The notes under the pieces: model-generated
What the model was told of the DNA's origin: nothing
What the model saw: the letters and a program-made list of their open reading frames with translations, nothing else
Database searches by the model: none
Program-made: the position numbers and the translations under genes
DNA from: Dipteronia dyeriana
Taxonomy: Eukaryota > Streptophyta > Magnoliopsida > Sapindales > Sapindaceae
Assembly (NCBI GenBank): GCA_032871835.1
Contig: CM065296.1
Coordinates: 119,112,146 to 119,176,145 of the forward strand
DNA length: 64,000 nt
Direction of reading: 5' to 3'
Shown: positions 60,761-64,000 of the stretch, piece after piece
Numbering within the stretch: position 1 is the stretch's first letter
Layout: every line of letters begins with the position of its first letter

Positions 60761-61439
60761 GTCATATGGTACATTAGTACCAAATAATTGACTTCTTATT
60801 TGTCTTTTTGATTATTTTTTTGACAAAAATAATTTAGTTTCTTTAGTTCTCTACTCAAAAGAAACAATTGTGGAGTTTTACACGTTTTGCACTTTTGAGA
60901 CTCCTTTATTTGGAATGTCGGCACAAAGTTAGAAAAAAACAAATTCTACATATTTATAAATTGATCAGTACACATTGAATATTATTTAGAATTAGTTTTA
61001 CACATTTGAGTCACAAACATTTTTTTTTATTGTTTTCACAAAGTTTTACATATTTTACACATCCACTCTTTGGTTCTTTGTCCAATTTTACTTCATGTCC
61101 TTAATAATTTTACTATTAACTGTTATGTTAGAAATTTTTATAAATTTGTCAATGATTCTTCTAAAATAATTTTCAATATAAATTATTTTAACAATAATTT
61201 AATTGTTTAAGATTAAAAAAAATATTTTAATAATATGCAAAATATTCATGGACTTTCGAGGTGAAATTCGTGAAATTTCAAGAATATCGAGAAATTTTTA
61301 CGGATATTTCGAAATCGGTCAGATATTCTGTAAGATATTGGATATTTACCTGTTTCGATATCGGTCTCTCTAAAATACAGATATGTCAGTGGATACTTCG
61401 ATATATCTATCGATTTCCAGTTTCTTATCTTTTTTGTAT
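60761..61439. other. AT-rich stretch with subterminal hAT repeats
   Basis: No gene seen. Repeated ATATCGA/GATATTTCG units lie between 61285 and 61415. Confidence 0.5.
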
Positions 61440-61735
61440 GTATAGCTGTCAAATACGTTGTATGTGTGTGTGTGATGAATATTAGAACAAAATAATTCAC
61501 CATTCAAAATACTTGTATCAGAATTTATATCTTCTATATGGTATCAGAGCAAATTTGTCTCTAACCAGGTTTAACATTCCAAGAACCTTAATTTCTTTTC
61601 TTTTTTTTCTCTCCTCGTTTCATAAATGGCAGCTGAAAGCACAGCCACCTCCTCCGAAAACCATCCCTCCCTTCACTGGTGTAATCTTGTCCCTAAAAGG
61701 CTAAAACACAATAACAATCTTATCTCAATCAACGT
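61440..61735 (+). mobile_element. Copia remnant: LTR edge, PBS, gag start
   Basis: A perfect primer-binding site TGGTATCAGAGC (61539-61550) follows a short LTR tail, and an ATG at 61626 opens a gag-like N-terminus (MAAESTATSSENHPSLHW, NLVPKRL). The sequence breaks off at 61735, where another LTR begins. Confidence 0.6.
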
Positions 61736-64000
61736 TGTTGGAATTTTGAATAGAATTCAAGAGTCACTTCTATTCACTAGAAAATTGTGTCTCTTCATCA
61801 AGAGATGCAACTCTTCCAAAAGATGTTTGTTAGTCAAGAGACACATTTGAGTTTATAAATTGGAATGAAATTCATTCTAAAAGACAAGAGTTTTAAGAAG
61901 AATTTGATAGAAGTTCTTTTTTAGTTAGTTTGTTTGCATAAACTATAAGTTTACTGCATTGAGAGGAAATATACAAAGTTCGCTAGGGTCTTAATTTTTA
62001 GTGCTAAAAATTAGAATACAAATAGTTGTATCCTGAGAAACAATCACCTACGATACTTCAAGCACAAGAGAAAAGGTGAAATATTGTTTTAGGACATTGC
62101 AACCATTTGCATGCCTCTATCTACTTATCAAGTCGGTATTTTAGTTTTACTGCATTTTTTTTTGTTATTTAATTGCAGTAGGTTATTGGAAGATTAAGTT
62201 TTGGTATCTTCAAAATTGTTGTTTACATTTTACTATATAAACAATTATATTATTCTTCTATTTTCTTTCACTGATTGTGTGTCACCCAACAATCTAAAAC
62301 AGTATTTTATTATGGACTCACAATCAGTGACCATAAATGGAATTGTAAAGATACATGAAAATACATTGAGTGTATTTTAAAAAGCACAAGTGAAACAATT
62401 GTTTGTTACAAGCATCAAACTATTTTTTTAAACAATCATCCATGGTGATGAAATCGGTCAACATATCAATTTCGCCTTCTTGAAGCATATGTGTGAAGCA
62501 AATCATTTCAACTAAAAATTTTGATTTTGCCTTATGTAAGTGATAGTCGAATTGTACACTATCAAACACACAAGTGTATGTTGATCGAACCGACTTGATT
62601 TTGAACATGTTGGTTCAAGATAAAACGGTGTTTTCTATAGTGTGATTCTATAGTTAAGAATTGCACACTATATTGTTGTTGTGTGATTCATAAAAAGTTG
62701 TGAAGAGAAAATATGATATTGACAAAAAAAATCGATTATAATTGGAAATTTGAGGCCAATTATTGTACTCTACTCATCTTTAAAATCATTGTAAATGGTA
62801 AGAGATCAGATTGGTACAGTGAATGTGTAATTCAGGTGTTGTACACTTTCAAACATTCACATGGACAATGTTGACCAAATTGTGACCACAGTCAATGTTT
62901 GCTCAATGTAAAAAAAAATGGTATCCAAAATATTACATGGAGCAAAATGCTTTGATCAAATTCTAAACAGAATTTGAAAAGCAAAATAGTGAGTTTTGAG
63001 ATTTCCATTTGTTAATTTTGCACTAGTTTTACAAATACGATTAGTATAGTGCAAATTGGTTAATAAAATTCAAATCATGCTTTGAATAGAGTTCCACATA
63101 AGAAGACTAATTAATCTCCTTATGAAGTTTGGAAAGTACAGATACCAATTTATAAGACCCTTAAAGTGTGGGGTTACCTTGTGAAAGTTGAAGTTCTTTT
63201 ACAAGAAAGAATTAAATTGTGAATTAATATGGTTGATTGTGTTTTCATAAAATTTACAAACACAAGTGCAACATCTAGGTTCTTAATTATTAAATTTGAT
63301 GTTATTTAATATACATCATAAATTTATTAAGCAGTTGCTCTGAAATAGAGTTATATCCATTGAATATGTGAAGTCGAATGGAAAAATTGTAGATCCTTTG
63401 AAAAAAGGCTTACAAAGAGCAAATTAAATTTATATCAAGGGGAATGAGTTTAAAGCCACTTAATAAGTCAAACCGAGCGGAAACGTAACCTAGTTGATTG
63501 GAGATCCCATGGAAAACTGGTTTGGTAAGATTTACATTGTAGAACACACAGTATAACTCATTCCTATAATGGTTGGTGTGTTGTATGCGGTTGTTAAGGA
63601 TATGCTATGCATTTAATGACACTGATATCTTGTTATCAAAAGAAGTTAAGCATAAAACTTTTAATTAGTGTCACCTATATGATATTAGATGTGGGGTCGC
63701 ATTTATGAGAATAAAAAAAGACTAAATTCTCTAAAACTATCATGAAAGCCAGGATCTGTTCAGAACCAAAATGAACAAAAATGTATAAACTAAAGTATAT
63801 TAAGTTGTGTTATGTGTGAGACATGTTGTCTTGATTTACTGCAACGGTGAACAGTTCAAGATCATCTATATCCACTGCGTTACCGAGTAAATTCAAGTCC
63901 AAAAGACACTTCTCCCGATACATAACACTTCTGTTCCTCTCAAATGCTTTCACTTAGTAGTCTAAAGTCGTAGCATAAGTATAGAATCTTGAATTTCGAT
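61736..64000 (+). mobile_element. Copia remnant with 5' LTR and scraps of pol
   Basis: A probable LTR (61736-62291, TGTTGGAATTTTG to CACCCAACA) is followed by a drifted primer region and an ATG at 62312 (MDSQSVTINGIVKIHENT, stop soon after). Two pol pieces remain on the plus strand: the integrase C-terminus at 63080-63300 (ALNRVPHKKTN, stop, SPYEVWK, LKVWGYLVKV, then MVDCVFIKFTNTSATSRFL in another frame), and the end of RNase H at about 63380-63480 (NGKIVDPLKKGLQ, RGMSLKPLN). Protease, RT and most of gag are gone. A minus-strand frame at 62420-62608 is unrecognised. The 3' LTR, if any, lies beyond the edge. Confidence 0.65.

Larger units (their letters stand above)
54415..61372 (-). mobile_element. 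Probable hAT element with DUF659 transposase, decayed
   Basis: The left end TAGGGATGTTATCGATATCGG and the inverted right end TAGAGAGACCGATATCGAAAC are similar, and both subterminal zones carry GGATATTTCG/GATATCGGT units, as expected around such elements. A minus-strand DUF659 hAT transposase pseudogene lies between. The 8-bp flanks do not match, so the exact borders are inferred. It contains a later long-TIR element (54626-56651) and a LINE tip (60576-60700). Confidence 0.45.

Noticed and set aside
62420..62608. Minus-strand frame of 62 codons in the copia remnant
   Set aside because: No domain is visible, and the orientation is opposite to the recognisable copia pieces.

Overview
The window looks like nuclear DNA of a eudicot plant. 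It is AT-rich, has GT-AG introns, and holds two cytochrome P450 genes of the plant A-type (CYP71 clan, CYP83-like) embedded in nested transposable elements of plant lineages: Tat-type and Athila-like Ty3/gypsy, Sirevirus-type and other Ty1/copia, hAT, Mutator-like, CACTA and LINE. No organelle, bacterial or viral gene is seen. The species cannot be named from the sequence alone.

Only two host genes look functional, both on the minus strand. One is the first exon of a P450 at 84-977, whose second exon lies off the left edge. The other is a complete two-exon P450 at 52100-53687 (503 codons, 76-bp intron). They are clearly related by eye and look like an old local duplication pulled about 51 kb apart by transposon insertion. 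Just downstream of the complete P450 lies a broken two-exon fragment of an ABHD4/CGI-58-like acyltransferase gene (51362-51674).

Layout: 1128-1635 is a hAT MITE with a perfect 8-bp target duplication. 2299-7220 is a 4.9-kb hAT element with a BED-finger transposase broken by one stop and one frameshift. 7601-8460 is a solo LTR of the Tat family inside a degenerate TIR element. 10226-19894 is a near-complete Sirevirus-type copia element with dead gag and pol. 19976-21794 holds an inverted repeat, an orphan primer-binding site and a long-TIR MITE (20814-21537). 22574-25956 holds an Athila-like LTR with gag remnants and a second gypsy gag scrap. 26058-44463 is one minus-strand Tat-lineage gypsy element, split by a copia element (28033-34510) and by a 1.56-kb insertion with a 9-bp duplication (39717-41280). 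44706-47005 is a nonautonomous CACTA element with a hAT MITE inside it. 49066-50292 is another Tat LTR plus gag piece. 54415-61372 is a probable second hAT element (DUF659 type), itself hit by a long-TIR Mutator-like element that carries a solo LTR. 61440 to the right edge holds two copia remnants.

The most instructive unit is the Tat element. It carries gag, protease, reverse transcriptase, two RNase H domains and integrase on the minus strand, and a separate reading frame on the opposite strand between pol and the 3' LTR, with a gypsy-associated Transposase_28-like domain and a coiled coil. It also has a 40-bp minisatellite between that frame and pol. Its reverse transcriptase and integrase have lost catalytic residues. 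No element in the window appears able to move by itself. I see no clearly undescribed system; the best leads are the antisense frame, the shared hAT termini, the LTR palindrome shared between families, and the unexplained inverted repeat at 20-22 kb.
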